DNA from: Vibrio cyclitrophicus
GTDB lineage: Bacteria; Pseudomonadota; Gammaproteobacteria; Enterobacterales; Vibrionaceae
Reading direction: 5' to 3'
Length of the DNA stretch: 64,000 nt
Assembly: GCA_023206055.1 (NCBI GenBank)
Contig: CP065367.1
Coordinates: 434,001-498,000, forward strand
Position numbers and translations under genes: made by a program. The notes beneath the pieces are model-generated. The model was not told where the DNA came from. It worked only from the letters and a program-made list of their open reading frames with translations, and ran no database searches. This document shows positions 63,866-64,000 of the stretch, one piece after another; the first letter of the stretch is position 1, and every line of letters starts with the position of its first letter.

Positions 63866-63888
63866 TGATCGGGGCTTCGCCCCGATCA
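63866..63888. terminator. Strong hairpin terminator near the window end
   Basis: TGATCGGGGC / GCCCCGATCA with loop TTC. On the minus strand it is followed by AAATGTTTTTT, so it probably ends a gene that comes from beyond the window edge. Confidence 0.7.
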
Positions 63889-64000
63889 ATAATTCATCAC
63901 CTTCTTCAACAACTAAACAAATATGAGGCAATTAATTTGGAAATGACTATCCCTGCGCCAACTATGCGACATGGAGTCACTAGAAAACTAGTATATGGTT
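63889..64000. other. Window edge, no complete gene
   Basis: The last 112 bp hold no complete gene. A minus-strand frame that enters from the edge (PYTSFLVTPCRIVGAGIVI...) stops near 63911 and could be the end of a gene outside the window; there is too little to name it. Confidence 0.3.

Noticed and set aside
1..64000. tRNA or rRNA genes
   Set aside because: No cloverleaf-like or ribosomal RNA sequence was noticed on either strand; a scan with tRNAscan-SE would be decisive.

Overview
The window looks like part of the second chromosome of a Vibrio species. This rests on gene order that I recognise: the VolA-like surface phospholipase gene next to fadL, and the block hutA - LysR - patZ-like - SPOR lipoprotein - ddlA - DUF3319 - yciH, which resembles the hutA/ddlA neighbourhood of V. 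cholerae chromosome II. The species cannot be fixed from sequence reading alone.

Region 1 (1-31.9 kb) is ordinary chromosomal backbone. It holds vitamin B6 salvage (pdxY, cut by the window edge), a patatin lipoprotein, a LysR regulator, an Omp85-type barrel, volA-fadL for exogenous lipids, two membrane or periplasmic proteases, menI, sgrR with an EamA exporter, a 2OG-oxygenase-like protein, a stand-alone PBP2, an ABC-class ATPase, a GAF/EAL phosphodiesterase, fabV, and tesA divergent from ybbA-ybbP. Nearly every unit ends in a clear intrinsic terminator.

Region 2 (32-48.8 kb) is also backbone with some decay. The 5-oxoprolinase genes pxpA-pxpB-pxpC are interrupted by a tandem 18-bp repeat that is itself an open reading frame. 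A TonB-dependent receptor is reduced to its N-terminus in front of a YfiR-like/diguanylate cyclase pair. Then come galE, a 24-codon membrane peptide gene, the haem receptor hutA with a Fur-like box, the patZ-like gene, ddlA, a tyrosine recombinase, a DUF3319 gene and yciH.

Region 3 (48.8-64 kb) is an accessory defence island. Gene density drops and cargo genes alternate with two kinds of repeat. The cargo is a delta-60-repeat propeller protein, a Kiwa operon (kwaA-kwaB), a KAP P-loop ATPase, a frameshifted OLD-type ATPase/TOPRIM nuclease, a 1,239-residue membrane-anchored protein that I cannot name, and a DGQHR/DndB-like protein. Repeat family I (about 49.5, 53.9 and 58.4 kb) is a structured element whose hairpins are kept in place while their sequences change. 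It resembles the right end or guide-RNA end of a TnpB-type element without its gene. Repeat family II (51.5 and 55.8 kb) carries a palindrome, a dif-like site and a phage-type regulator gene. The two dif-like sites are in direct orientation and bracket Kiwa plus the KAP gene, which suggests a Xer-recombinable cargo module.

The most interesting leads are the dif-like bracketed Kiwa/KAP module, the structured repeats, the unknown 1,239-residue protein beside the DndB-like gene, and the hexapeptide-repeat frame between pxpA and pxpB. No database or folding program was run. Family names come from recognising motifs and gene context.
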